Shown here in pieces: positions 43,406 through 52,121 of a DNA stretch of 64,000 bases. How positions within the stretch are numbered: the stretch's first letter is position 1; the number at the start of each line of letters is the position of its first letter. This stretch comes from Achromobacter seleniivolatilans (GTDB lineage Bacteria > Pseudomonadota > Gammaproteobacteria > Burkholderiales > Burkholderiaceae_B), in NCBI RefSeq assembly GCF_030864005.1, contig NZ_CP132976.1, positions 5,580,001 to 5,644,000 on the forward strand, given 5' to 3'. Made by a program: the position numbers and the translations under genes. A model generated the notes under the pieces. That model did not search any database. It was not told where the DNA came from and saw only the letters and a program-made list of their open reading frames with translations.

Positions 43406-44761
43406 ATGTATTCCGTATCGGACCGCCTTGAGCGGTTGCCGTTTTCCAGTTTTCATTTCCGGCTGCTGCTGATCGGCGGCCTGGGGCTTGCATTTGAAGC
43501 GCTGGACGCAGGCATTATTGCGTTCATCATCCCGTCGTTGCGCGTTCAATGGGGCCTGTCCACCGGACAGGTCGGCTGGATCGCCAGCAGCACCTACGTA
43601 GGCTTTTTGGTAGGCGCGCTGTTCTCCGGCATTCTGGGAGACCGCTACGGCCGCAAGAAGATCATGATGTGGGCCTTGCTGCTGTTCTGCGTGGCGACCT
43701 TCATCAATGCCTTCGCCCGGAACTATCACGAGTTCTATATCCTGCGCATGATCGCGGGCATCGGCATGGGCGCCGAAGGCGCCATCATCGCGCCGTATCT
43801 GGCTGAATTCGTCAGCAGCAAGTATCGCGGACGGTTCACAGGCGCGCTGGCCGGGTTCTTCTCGTTTGGCTTTGTGATGTCGGCCTTGCTGGGTTATTTC
43901 ATCGTGCCTCTGAGCGACGATGGATGGCGCTGGATCATGATCATCGCGTCCGTGCCGGTGGTGTTTCTGCTATGGTGGCGCAAGTCTTTGTTCGAGTCGC
44001 CCCGGTGGCTTGAGCACAGCGGCCAGACCGCCGAAGCCAACCGCATCTGCTCCATTATCGAAGCCGAAGTCGAACAGAAACTGGGCCGTCCGCTGCCCAC
44101 GCCGGTCGCGACTCGCAAAGCCGGTTCCGTTGCGGCCGAACCGCAAGGCTCAATGGCCAAGTTGGCATCGCTGTTCAACAAGACCTATCTGGGCACGACC
44201 ATGCTCGTCTGGGTGTTCTGGATCACCGTGCTGTTCTGCTACTACGCCTTCCTGGTGTGGATTCCCAGCCTGCTGGTGGAACGCGGCTTCACGATCACCA
44301 AGAGCTTCTCGTACACCATCCTGATTTATCTGTCGCAGATTCCGGGCTACTTCTCGGCTGCGTATTTCAACGACAAGATCGGCCGCAAGTACACGATTCT
44401 GATCTACATGCTGCTGTCGTGCCTGTCGGCATTGGGCCTGGCGTTGGCTACCGGTGAGCAACAGATCATTATGTTGAGCATGCTGCTGTCGTTTGGCATG
44501 AACGGCGTGATCGCGGGCCAATACACTTACACGGCTGAAATCTATCCCACGTCCATCCGGGCGACCGGCATGGGCGCGGCATCGGCCTTTGCGCGCATCG
44601 GCTCGATCGCATCTCCCACCATCGTGGGCGTGGCGTATCCGGTGCTGGGGTTTGCGGGCGTGTTCGCCATGATGACGGCCATTCTGTTGGTTGGCGGCCT
44701 GGGCATTCTGTTCTTTGGCAAGAACACGCGCGGCGTGGTGCTTGAGGAGATCAATCAATGA
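43406..44761 (+). CDS. MFS transporter, metabolite:H+ symporter type
   Basis: 451 residues, 12 predicted helices. Begins SSFHFRLLLIGGLGLAFEAL with an acidic residue in helix 1 (ALDAG), then the MFS motif SGILGDRYGRKKIMM, ESPRWLEHSGQTAEAN in the central loop, and YTAEIYPTSIRATGMG in helix 8-9, all signs of the sugar/aromatic acid symporter branch. Inner-membrane uptake of the amidohydrolase substrate is likely. Its stop codon overlaps the start of the GAF gene. Confidence 0.88.
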   Translation: MYSVSDRLERLPFSSFHFRLLLIGGLGLAFEALDAGIIAFIIPSLRVQWGLSTGQVGWIASSTYVGFLVGALFSGILGDRYGRKKIMMWALLLFCVATFINAFARNYHEFYILRMIAGIGMGAEGAIIAPYLAEFVSSKYRGRFTGALAGFFSFGFVMSALLGYFIVPLSDDGWRWIMIIASVPVVFLLWWRKSLFESPRWLEHSGQTAEANRICSIIEAEVEQKLGRPLPTPVATRKAGSVAAEPQGSMAKLASLFNKTYLGTTMLVWVFWITVLFCYYAFLVWIPSLLVERGFTITKSFSYTILIYLSQIPGYFSAAYFNDKIGRKYTILIYMLLSCLSALGLALATGEQQIIMLSMLLSFGMNGVIAGQYTYTAEIYPTSIRATGMGAASAFARIGSIASPTIVGVAYPVLGFAGVFAMMTAILLVGGLGILFFGKNTRGVVLEEINQ

Positions 44762-45303
44762 CGCAGGCATCGCCATTGCGGCCTTGGGCGGAACACGCAC
44801 GGGCCTTGGGGCTGGCCAGCAGCCGCAAGGCGCAGTGGGCCGAGATATCTGTAATGCTGGAACAGGCGTTTGGACATCAGCTCTTTACGGCGCTTCTGTA
44901 TCTGGAAGAACACCGCCTGATGAAGCGGCTCTATACCTCTGATGACAGCATCAGCCCGCTGGGCGGCTTCAAGACGACCGGTAGCGGTCCGTGGTCACGG
45001 CATGTTCTGGAAGAGGGGCGGCTGTATGTGGCCAGCGACGAAGATGATGTGCGGTCGGTGTTTTCCGAAGCGCCGATGCTGATTGAACGCGGGCTACAGT
45101 CGGCCTTCAATATCCCGGTGCGCCACGAAGGGCGAGTGATAGGCTCGCTGAATATGCTGGCTCGCCGCCATGCGTATGACCAGGCGGATCACGATCTGGC
45201 CGCAGTGATTGCCGGGCTGTGCGCGCCGGTGTTCATAGAGGAAAGGATCGCCGCGCAATCGGCCGTGGACGGACTGGATCGGTCTGGGCTGGACAGCGTC
45301 TGA
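44758..45303 (+). CDS. GAF-domain protein
   Basis: 181 residues, a single GAF domain without any output domain: LFTALLYLEEHRLMKRLYTS, GSGPWSRHVLEEGRLYVASD, ERGLQSAFNIPVRHEGRVIG and SLNMLARRHAYDQADHDLAA. Binds a small molecule; stand-alone GAF proteins in such operons may sense or act on the substrate. Overlaps the MFS stop by 4 bases and is followed by an intrinsic terminator. Confidence 0.85.
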   Translation: MTQASPLRPWAEHARALGLASSRKAQWAEISVMLEQAFGHQLFTALLYLEEHRLMKRLYTSDDSISPLGGFKTTGSGPWSRHVLEEGRLYVASDEDDVRSVFSEAPMLIERGLQSAFNIPVRHEGRVIGSLNMLARRHAYDQADHDLAAVIAGLCAPVFIEERIAAQSAVDGLDRSGLDSV

Positions 45304-45352
45304 GCTTATCGCCCGCGCTCTGGCGCACACGGACGTGTCAACGTACTGCCTC

Positions 45353-45384
45353 GCCGGACATCTTTCAGATGTTCGGCTTTTTTT
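45353..45384 (+). terminator. Intrinsic terminator of the amidohydrolase-MFS-GAF operon
   Basis: GCCGGACATCT pairs with AGATGTTCGGC (one G-T pair) around a TTC loop and is followed by seven T residues. Confidence 0.88.
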
Positions 45385-45713
45385 ATGGCGGGCATTTTTG
45401 ATTAGGCCCTACCGGTGGCTGTTCGTACCCATCGGGCGATCGTCGCCTGTTTTTGTTTCTTGGCATGCTCCGCGGCAGGACAGCTCGCGCTTGATCGGGC
45501 CTCCGAATCTTAAGCGTCTGAGATATGCCCAGTCTTTTTCTCGTACCAGTACTAGTTGATGTGGAAAAACTTCGTACTTGTCGTCTCTCGAATGATGGCG
45601 CTGGTTTTTAGAATGATCTTGGCTGTGAGAACAACTCAAATCGGTTCCCGCAGCGTTGCAAGTCCTCATCGGGAGGGCCCGTTCAACATCAACTTCATTC
45701 ATTCATCCATCAA
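45385..45713 (+). other. Intergenic leader region of the fimbrial operon
   Basis: The gap from 45304 to 45713 is 410 bp. After the terminator it holds no convincing gene, no C-run of the kind known in Bordetella fim promoters, and no clear promoter. The visibly AT-richer part at 45490-45660 may contain the promoter. The last 20 bases before the pilin ATG are a tetranucleotide repeat (TTCA three times, then TCCA, TCAA), and no Shine-Dalgarno is present within normal distance; the nearest GGGAGGG is at 45671-45677. Confidence 0.4.
45694..45705 (+). repeat. TTCA tetranucleotide tandem repeat at the pilin translation start
   Basis: Three perfect TTCA units followed by TCCA and TCAA directly before the pilin ATG. 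Repeat-number change here would alter leader spacing; with only three copies phase variation is unproven. Confidence 0.5.
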
Positions 45714-46289
45714 ATGAAAAAATCCATTATCGCTATTGCGATCCTGTCCGCCATGGGATCGACTGCCGCGTTCGCTGAACCGACCGTTGGCGCCACCGGC
45801 ACGATCAACTTCACCGGCCACATCAACGCCAACTCGTGCACCGTCGCGAGCAAAAGCGCCAACGTCACCAGCAATGGCGGCAACATCACCGTAGACATGG
45901 GTACGGTCGCCGCCGATGTGCTGGGCACCGAGGCCCAACCCGCTGTTGGCGGCGTGGGCGGCAAGCTGGCTCAGTCCCTGACGCTGGAACTGACCTGCAT
46001 GGAAGGCACGTCGGTTGATCTGAAACTGACGCGCCAAGTGGCTTCGGGCAAGGGCATCGGCCTGCAACCCGGCGGCGCACAGAACGTGCAGGTCATGCTG
46101 GTCAACGAAAACACGAACCTGCCCCTGGACTTCACCAGCGGCTCGGTCACCCTGTCCGCCGACTTGGTCGGCGGCTACACCACGTTCCCGCTGATGGCCT
46201 ACTACTCGAAGTCGGCCGGCAAGCTGGCCGCAGACGTGGTTCCCGGCGTTGCCAACGCGACCGTGAACTACGAACTGTCGTACGACTAA
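45714..46289 (+). CDS. Fimbrial major subunit (type 1 pilin family)
   Basis: 191 residues. Signal peptide of about 21 residues (IIAIAILSAMGSTAAFA). The mature protein has the two pilin cysteines (NSCTV near the start, ELTCME mid-protein) that form the conserved disulfide, Gly/Thr-rich beta strands, and the C-terminal beta zipper VNYELSYD used for donor-strand complementation. First gene of the pilin-chaperone-usher-adhesin operon; a strong hairpin follows it. Polymerises on the cell surface. Confidence 0.92.
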   Translation: MKKSIIAIAILSAMGSTAAFAEPTVGATGTINFTGHINANSCTVASKSANVTSNGGNITVDMGTVAADVLGTEAQPAVGGVGGKLAQSLTLELTCMEGTSVDLKLTRQVASGKGIGLQPGGAQNVQVMLVNENTNLPLDFTSGSVTLSADLVGGYTTFPLMAYYSKSAGKLAADVVPGVANATVNYELSYD

Positions 46290-46299
46290 ACAATGCGAT

Positions 46300-46338
46300 G
46301 CCTTCCTCGTCGCGGCTCGCGCCGCGGTCGAGGAAGGC
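46300..46338 (+). promoter_or_regulatory. Hairpin between pilin and chaperone genes
   Basis: GCCTTCCTCG (46300-46309) pairs with CGAGGAAGGC (46329-46338); an inner CGCGGC/GCCGCG stem extends it. No T-run, so it probably does not terminate fully. Similar stems after major pilin genes stabilise pilin mRNA and keep downstream expression lower; that role is inferred. Confidence 0.6.
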
Positions 46339-46354
46339 GCGAGCGGAGACAACC

Positions 46355-47092
46355 ATGTTGAATTCCTTATTCCGCCGACGCGCCGCAGCCCTTGTTGCGG
46401 GCGTTGCGCTGGTCTGGAGCGCCGGTGCCCAAGCGGCGATATCGCTCAGTGGCACGCGGCTTATATTCGACGCCAAGCACAAAGAGGCAGCGCTGGCGGT
46501 GCGCAATGGCAATGCCAACATCCTTGTTCAAGCCTGGATCGAAAGCAACACGCCCGGCGACAAGGGAGACCTGCCCCTTGCCGTTACCCCGCCTTTGGCA
46601 AAAATGCGTCCTGATGGCCAGCAGTTGCTGCGCGTGCTGTATGCGGGTGGCAATAACACGTTGCCGCAAGACAAGGAGTCGGTGTTCTGGCTCAATGTTC
46701 AAGAAGTGCCAGAAGCGAGTCAATCGGCCGGATCGCTGCAAGTCGCCGTGCTTCAGCGGATCAAGATTTTTTTCCGCCCGGCAGGTTTGAAGGGTAATGC
46801 CGCGGACTCGCCCGCCGCGCTTCAATGGCGTATTGCGCCCGCTGCCGGCAAGTCCACGATACACGTCAGCAACCCCACGCCATTCCATGTGTCGATGACC
46901 AACATCACCATCGGATCGGGGAAGAGCACGCCGTCCACCATGATTGCGCCGGGCGAAACCATTCGTCTTCCGGTTGAAGGGGCGAGCTCGAATGTGACGT
47001 TCTCCAACATCAATGATTTCGGCGGCGCAGACCGCTATGAAGTTCAACTTTCTGCAACCAACACCGTGACCGCCAAGGCGGTAGTCAAGTAG
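46355..47092 (+). CDS. Periplasmic fimbrial chaperone (PapD/FimC family)
   Basis: 245 residues from the ATG at 46355 (GGAGAC upstream). Signal peptide ends AGAQA. The two-lobed Ig fold is shown by ISLSGTRLIFDAKHKEAALA, in which the Arg near the start of strand A1 anchors the subunit C-terminus, ESVFWLNVQEVPEAS (motif of strand F1) and LQRIKIFFRPAGL with the pocket Lys. Ends with VTAKAVVK. Caps pilin subunits and hands them to the usher. Confidence 0.93.
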   Translation: MLNSLFRRRAAALVAGVALVWSAGAQAAISLSGTRLIFDAKHKEAALAVRNGNANILVQAWIESNTPGDKGDLPLAVTPPLAKMRPDGQQLLRVLYAGGNNTLPQDKESVFWLNVQEVPEASQSAGSLQVAVLQRIKIFFRPAGLKGNAADSPAALQWRIAPAAGKSTIHVSNPTPFHVSMTNITIGSGKSTPSTMIAPGETIRLPVEGASSNVTFSNINDFGGADRYEVQLSATNTVTAKAVVK

Positions 47093-47211
47093 TTCCCGTT
47101 GGCGTGCGGGCTCGGCCCCGCCGCGCATTTTTGAATCTCAAGGTTTACGCGAAGCTGGCAAATCTGTGCCGGTTGGCCGCGTGTGGCCTGAATTTTCGTG
47201 ATGAACTTTTC

Positions 47212-49866
47212 ATGAACCAAGCAAAGCGATATTTTTGCCGCCGTGCGGCCGCGCTGGGCGCCCTGACGGTGAGCCTGCCGTTTGGCGTGCAGGCGGCCGC
47301 CGACAGCGCAAAAATAGCGCTTGATGAGAAGGTGGCCATGGCTACGCCGCAATACAACGTGGCCTTCATGAATGGCTTGCGCGCGCCAGTGGACGTCAAG
47401 TCGCTGCTGTCGGGCAGTGATGTGCTGCCCGGCACGTACCGGGTCGACGTTTACTTAAATACGACGTTCGCCGGCCGCCGTGATGTGACCTTCATGCAGG
47501 ACGGCGCGGGCGATGAGGCTTGGCCCTGCTTTACGCTGGAGATGCTCAAGCAGTTGGGCGTGTCCACCGACAAGATCGAAGCTGACGGAAAGACGCTGCA
47601 CCCCGTGCAATGTCATCGGCTGCCGGATGTTATTGCGGCGGCGTCAGCGACCTACGACGCGGCCAGCCTGCGTCTGAACATCAGCATCCCCCAGGCCTAC
47701 TTGAGCGCCTCGCGGCGTGGCTACATCGACCCCTCGTTGTGGGAAGACGGCGTGCGCGTGGGTTTTGTGGATTACAGCTTCAGCACCTTAAAGAACTTCT
47801 CGTCCGCGAGCGGTTCGTCTTCGGCGCAGCAGACGAATGCAGGTTTGCGGATGGGCGTGAACGTGGGCCCCTGGCGCCTGCGGAACAATTCCTTCGTCAC
47901 ATCGGGCAGCGGGCGGGGCACCAATTTCAAGAGCCAGAACACGTATGTGCAGCGTGGCTTTAGCGGCATCAAAAGCCAAATGGCGCTGGGTGAGACGTAC
48001 ACGAACTCGCCGCTGTTTGACGGCGTGCGCTTCCTTGGCGCTACCCTGGCTTCTGATGAGGCCATGCGTCCGGACAGCGAACAGGGTTACGCGCCGGTCA
48101 TTCGTGGCACGGCGGAATCCAATGCGACGATCGAGGTGCGCCAGAATGGCTACCTGATTTATACGACTTCCGTCGCCCCGGGCCCCTTCGAGATATCCGA
48201 CCTGGCGCCGTCTGGCTCCAACGGCGATCTGGAGATCACCATCATCGAAGCCGATGGCCGCCGCCGCGTCACGCGGCAGGCGTTTTCCAGCCCGCCGTTG
48301 ATGGTGCGCGAAGGGCGAGTCACCTTCGACGCCGCCATTGGCCAATATCGCAATACGTATAGCAAAAGCGAGCAACCGGTGTTCGCCAGCGGTTCAATGC
48401 TCTACGGCTTGACGAGCGACGTGACCTTGGCGGCGGGCGCGCAACTGTCTCGCGGCTACCAGGCGCTTTCGGCTGGGGCAGGAGTAAATACCCGCGTGGG
48501 CGCGGTGTCGGTGGACCTGACGCATGCTCGCAGTAATGCGGCGGGTGTTGGCGCATCAGAGGGCGCGTCAGAGGGCGCATCTGGGACGCGCATGAACCTG
48601 CGCTATGGAAAGCTCTTTGAAGCGACGGATACGAACGTGTCCGTGACCTACCAGCAAGCTTTGAATGATGGGTTCCGCACCCTTGCGGACCACGTGCAGG
48701 CCAGCAGCAGCGTAGACGAGCGCTATCGCTATTTCGGAGATACCGGCCACGTGAAGTCGCGCCTGGACGCCTATGTGTCGCAGAACCTGGGCGGTGGCGG
48801 GCGGTTCGGCAGTCTGTACTTGAGCGGTTCCCAAGCACGCTACTGGGATGACTCGCGCTCCGGCAATTTGACGGTGGGCTACAGCAATTCGATCGGCCCC
48901 GTCAGCTACAACCTGGGGTACACGCGTTCGAGCAACGTCAGCTCGCCAGTGAGCCGCCAGCGCTATTCCGACAATGTTGCCTCGCTATCGCTGTCGTTCC
49001 CGCTGGGCCGTGGCGCGCATGCGCCGCAGGCCTATACGACCATGAACCGGCAGGCGTCTGGCACCTCGGTGCAGGCAGGGGTCAGCGGCCGGCTGCCGAC
49101 CGAACAGGACATCGCTTACTCGGTTGCGGGCGGACGTGGGCTGGACGGTAGCGCCAGCGGGTCGGCTGCGCTGAACGCCGTCACCTCGTTCGGCCGGGTC
49201 GGCGGCTCGTATAGTCAAGGCAGCCAATACCGCAGCGGCTCGTTATCGGCCAATGGTTCCCTGGTGGTCCACGGCGGCGGCGTCAACCTTGGCCAATCGC
49301 TGGGCGACACCTTCGTGCTGGCCAAGGTGGACCCGCCCGTCGCAGGCGTGGCTTTGTCGAGCTATTCGGGCGTGAAGACGGGGTCCAATGGTTACGCCAT
49401 CGTGCCGTCGGCCACGCCCTTCCGTGGCAACTGGGTTCAGATCAATGCGCGGGAGATTGGCGCCGACATCGAGTTCGACAACGCAACACAGCAAGTCGTG
49501 CCGACGCGCGGCGCGGCGGTGCTGGCCACGTTCAAGGCCGATACGGGCCGACGTATTCAATTCGAGATCAACCAGCCCGACGGCCAGCCGGTGCCGTTTG
49601 GCGCCGTTGTGGACAGCGCCGAGGGCGCCCGCCTGGGGATCACCGATCCGCGCGGCCGCGCGCTCACGATGATCGCGGACGGCAAAGAGAGCGGTCATTT
49701 GACGGTGCGTTGGGAACAGCGGGTTTGCAACATCCCCTATCGCCTGCCTGTCAAGGTGGAGGGTGAAAACTATCAGCGTGTTGTGGTGACTTGCGCCCTC
49801 TCCGTGCCCACGCACAAGCAAGAGGACGCGCTTGCGGCGGAGCACGTCGGCTCGTATGCGCTCTAA
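47212..49866 (+). CDS. Outer-membrane fimbrial usher (FimD/PapC family)
   Basis: 884 residues from the ATG at 47212; an upstream frame of 36 codons lacks support. Signal peptide ends GVQA. N-terminal domain binds chaperone-subunit complexes (LPGTYRVDVYLNTTFAGRRD, CFTLEMLKQLGV); the 24-strand barrel follows (YIDPSLWEDGVRVGFVDYSF, FRGFSG-like ...RGFSGIKSQMAL), with the plug region near APVIRGTAESNATIEVRQNG; C-terminal domains include KTGSNGYAIVPSATPFRGNW. A 12-bp in-frame tandem repeat lies at 48551. Secretes and assembles the fimbria. Confidence 0.93.
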   Translation: MNQAKRYFCRRAAALGALTVSLPFGVQAAADSAKIALDEKVAMATPQYNVAFMNGLRAPVDVKSLLSGSDVLPGTYRVDVYLNTTFAGRRDVTFMQDGAGDEAWPCFTLEMLKQLGVSTDKIEADGKTLHPVQCHRLPDVIAAASATYDAASLRLNISIPQAYLSASRRGYIDPSLWEDGVRVGFVDYSFSTLKNFSSASGSSSAQQTNAGLRMGVNVGPWRLRNNSFVTSGSGRGTNFKSQNTYVQRGFSGIKSQMALGETYTNSPLFDGVRFLGATLASDEAMRPDSEQGYAPVIRGTAESNATIEVRQNGYLIYTTSVAPGPFEISDLAPSGSNGDLEITIIEADGRRRVTRQAFSSPPLMVREGRVTFDAAIGQYRNTYSKSEQPVFASGSMLYGLTSDVTLAAGAQLSRGYQALSAGAGVNTRVGAVSVDLTHARSNAAGVGASEGASEGASGTRMNLRYGKLFEATDTNVSVTYQQALNDGFRTLADHVQASSSVDERYRYFGDTGHVKSRLDAYVSQNLGGGGRFGSLYLSGSQARYWDDSRSGNLTVGYSNSIGPVSYNLGYTRSSNVSSPVSRQRYSDNVASLSLSFPLGRGAHAPQAYTTMNRQASGTSVQAGVSGRLPTEQDIAYSVAGGRGLDGSASGSAALNAVTSFGRVGGSYSQGSQYRSGSLSANGSLVVHGGGVNLGQSLGDTFVLAKVDPPVAGVALSSYSGVKTGSNGYAIVPSATPFRGNWVQINAREIGADIEFDNATQQVVPTRGAAVLATFKADTGRRIQFEINQPDGQPVPFGAVVDSAEGARLGITDPRGRALTMIADGKESGHLTVRWEQRVCNIPYRLPVKVEGENYQRVVVTCALSVPTHKQEDALAAEHVGSYAL
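48551..48586 (+). repeat. 12-bp in-frame tandem repeat inside the usher gene
   Basis: Three units of the pattern GCGCATCAGAGG (second with one change, third diverging at its end) encode a Gly-Ala-Ser-Glu repeat in a barrel loop. Copy-number change would keep the frame. Confidence 0.6.
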
Positions 49867-49886
49867 TCTAAACTCAAGGAATACAG

Positions 49887-51044
49887 ATGGTCGCACTCAA
49901 AAAGATCGTCCGCGCTCGAATGTTCGCCGCTAGCGTCGCAGGAATGGCGTTCTTCGCAATGTTGTTGTGGTCCGCGCCCGCGGCGGCAGACCGCCAGTGC
50001 GGAACGGAATATTGGAATACGGCCAGCGCCTGGTCGGTCAGGCCCAACGCGGACGGATTAACCGTGGGAACTGTCTTGGCCTCCGCAACGTTCTCGGCGC
50101 GTACCAGTAGCATAGATCCCCCTGTCATGGGCGGGGCGTTCGAAGTGGCTGCTGTTCGGCTCACGACCCAGGGGTATGACAGCGCAACCGATTCCGTCCC
50201 TGTGAGCGGAAATCCCGGCGTCGGATTGCGTGTCAAATGGAATGGCGTGACTTCACTGGCCCCCATCGCGGATTTGAATATGCATCCCATCGGCGCTCCC
50301 ATCCCTACGTCGCTAGCGAGCGTCGCCTCGGGTGTGCTGACCATGTCGAACAACCCCGAATACACCGCTTCATATCTATTGGAATTGGTGGTGACGGATA
50401 GCGACGCATACGCGGGCGGTGGCATGACAATCGTGCAGACCGGCACGCTCATGCTGTTAGCAAAAATGGAGCCGAATCCAGGAACTACCGAGCCCGCTTA
50501 TTGTGGTGGGGTCCCTACTCCCACGCTTCCCCCGGCTTCATTGCAAGCCGTCACGCTGCCCATCCCCCCCACTCCGACGTGTGAATTCGACACTGCGACG
50601 TTGAATCAGACCGTAGCCCTAGGCGCAGCAAATAGTGCTTCGGTCGCGCGCCACGGTACGACTCGAACGGCGGGCGTGTCTGGAGAAAAGCCCTTCTTCA
50701 TCCAGGCAAAAAACTGCGGTGCGGGCACGATCTTTCACGCCTACTTCACCGATGCCTTGGCCGCCAGCAGCACAAACGACTATCTGCGCCCAGCAGGCGC
50801 TTCCAATGTGGGCATCCGCATCTATCACGACAACGACACTACGCCGGTTCCCTTCGGCCCGGCCCCGATTGGCAGTACCTTGCCCGCACGTGCGCCAATC
50901 ACTACGGGTAGCGTCAACGCTGCCCAAGGCGCGAACTACTCCTTGCCGTTTACCGCCCAGTACGTGCAGTTGCCGGACGCCAGCGGCTCGGCCTCGCCGG
51001 GTGAGATGAGTGCGAGCGCGAAGCTGACGATTGTCTATCCGTGA
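49887..51044 (+). CDS. Fimbrial tip adhesin
   Basis: 385 residues; AAGGAAT lies upstream. Signal peptide ends SAPAAA. Two-part plan: an N-terminal receptor-binding half of about 210 residues (CGTEYWNTASAWSVRP onward) and a C-terminal pilin domain from CEFDTATLNQTVALG through KPFFIQAKNCGAGTIFHAYF to the zipper SASAKLTIVYP. Pilin-domain cysteines and the last-gene position fit a tip adhesin. The binding target is unknown. Ends 17 bp before the convergent LysR gene. Confidence 0.85.
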   Translation: MVALKKIVRARMFAASVAGMAFFAMLLWSAPAAADRQCGTEYWNTASAWSVRPNADGLTVGTVLASATFSARTSSIDPPVMGGAFEVAAVRLTTQGYDSATDSVPVSGNPGVGLRVKWNGVTSLAPIADLNMHPIGAPIPTSLASVASGVLTMSNNPEYTASYLLELVVTDSDAYAGGGMTIVQTGTLMLLAKMEPNPGTTEPAYCGGVPTPTLPPASLQAVTLPIPPTPTCEFDTATLNQTVALGAANSASVARHGTTRTAGVSGEKPFFIQAKNCGAGTIFHAYFTDALAASSTNDYLRPAGASNVGIRIYHDNDTTPVPFGPAPIGSTLPARAPITTGSVNAAQGANYSLPFTAQYVQLPDASGSASPGEMSASAKLTIVYP

Positions 51045-51061
51045 ATGCGCGCGCGTAGTGA

Positions 51062-51973
51062 TCAGTCAGCGTTTTCAATTTCGATGTGCTCGCCGCGTGC
51101 CTGTGCACGCAACCAATGCGCGACCGTCTGGACTGATGCCGAAGGCGGGCGGTCGGCGTGCATGGCCAGGTGATAGGTGTGGCCGTCTATTGCCGGCTCG
51201 AATGGCTGCACGAGATTGCCGGCTAACAGTTCGTCGGCGATCAACGCCAAGCTGACCAAGGCGATGCCGTGTCCCGCGACGGCAGCTTGTATGGCGTGCC
51301 CTTCGTCAGAAAAGCGCAGCTCACTCGCTTGAGGCGGCGGTGGCTGTTGCGTGACCTTGAACCAACGCTCCCAAGTCGGGTTGTCAGGCTGAGGCCGCTT
51401 CCAGTCGAAACGGATCAATGGCACGCGAGCCAGATCTTCCAATGAAGTGACGCCCAAGCGCGGATTTGCGACGGGTGCGAAGCGGTCGGTGAACAGAGGT
51501 TCGGTCACAAGGCCGGGATACGGCCCTCGGCCATAGCGAATCGCAATGTCGACTGCCGTCGATCGCAGATCGACAAGGTCGTCGCTAGCCAGCAATTGCA
51601 GGTCTATGCCGGGATGGCGCGACCGGAAATCGCTCATGCGCGGCACCAGCCACTTCACAGTGAAAGCATTCGTCGCGGAGATGCTGACCAGCATCCGCGT
51701 CCGCTGTTGCATCAACCGCGCCAGCGCCGCTTCGAACGCATCGAACCCATCACGCAGCACCGGATAGAGCAGCATCCCTGCGTCGTTCAACGACACCTTG
51801 CGTATGTGGCGATCGAACAATTCGAAGCCGGTCTGTGCCTCAAGCGCGCGAATCTGGTGGCTGACTGCGGTCGGCGTGACCGCCAACTCCTCCGCGGCTG
51901 CCTTGAAGCTGCCCAGTCGCGCTGCGGCTTCAAATGCGCGAAGCGCAGATAGCGGAAGAAATCGACGTTGCAT
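51062..51973 (-). CDS. LysR-family regulator (GcvA/AmpR-like)
   Basis: 303 residues from the ATG at 51973; a GTG three codons earlier is in frame. HTH: LGSFKAAAEELAVTPTAVSH, preceded by LPLSALRAFEAAARLGSFKA as in GcvA-type proteins. The effector domain includes NPTWERWFKVTQ. Divergent from the RidA/OYE operon; a nested inverted repeat lies between. It probably controls that operon. Confidence 0.85.
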   Translation of the reverse strand: MQRRFLPLSALRAFEAAARLGSFKAAAEELAVTPTAVSHQIRALEAQTGFELFDRHIRKVSLNDAGMLLYPVLRDGFDAFEAALARLMQQRTRMLVSISATNAFTVKWLVPRMSDFRSRHPGIDLQLLASDDLVDLRSTAVDIAIRYGRGPYPGLVTEPLFTDRFAPVANPRLGVTSLEDLARVPLIRFDWKRPQPDNPTWERWFKVTQQPPPPQASELRFSDEGHAIQAAVAGHGIALVSLALIADELLAGNLVQPFEPAIDGHTYHLAMHADRPPSASVQTVAHWLRAQARGEHIEIENAD

Positions 51974-51985
51974 GGGCAGCACTGC

Positions 51986-52013
51986 CTATAGATGAGAAAT
52001 TCTCTTCTTATAG
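51986..52013. promoter_or_regulatory. Nested inverted repeat, probable LysR operator
   Basis: CTATA (51986-51990) and TATAG (52009-52013) enclose the perfect palindrome GAGAAATTCTC (51994-52004), almost concentric. Lies between the divergent LysR and RidA genes. Confidence 0.5.
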
Positions 52014-52121
52014 CTGACAAATCAACCTTTGTCGCGCGCAGCGCATCTTTCCTACAGTTGCGGTATGGATCGGCCAGTTATCTGTCGATCTCCACCGATC
52101 ATAAGTGAAGGAATTCGCATC

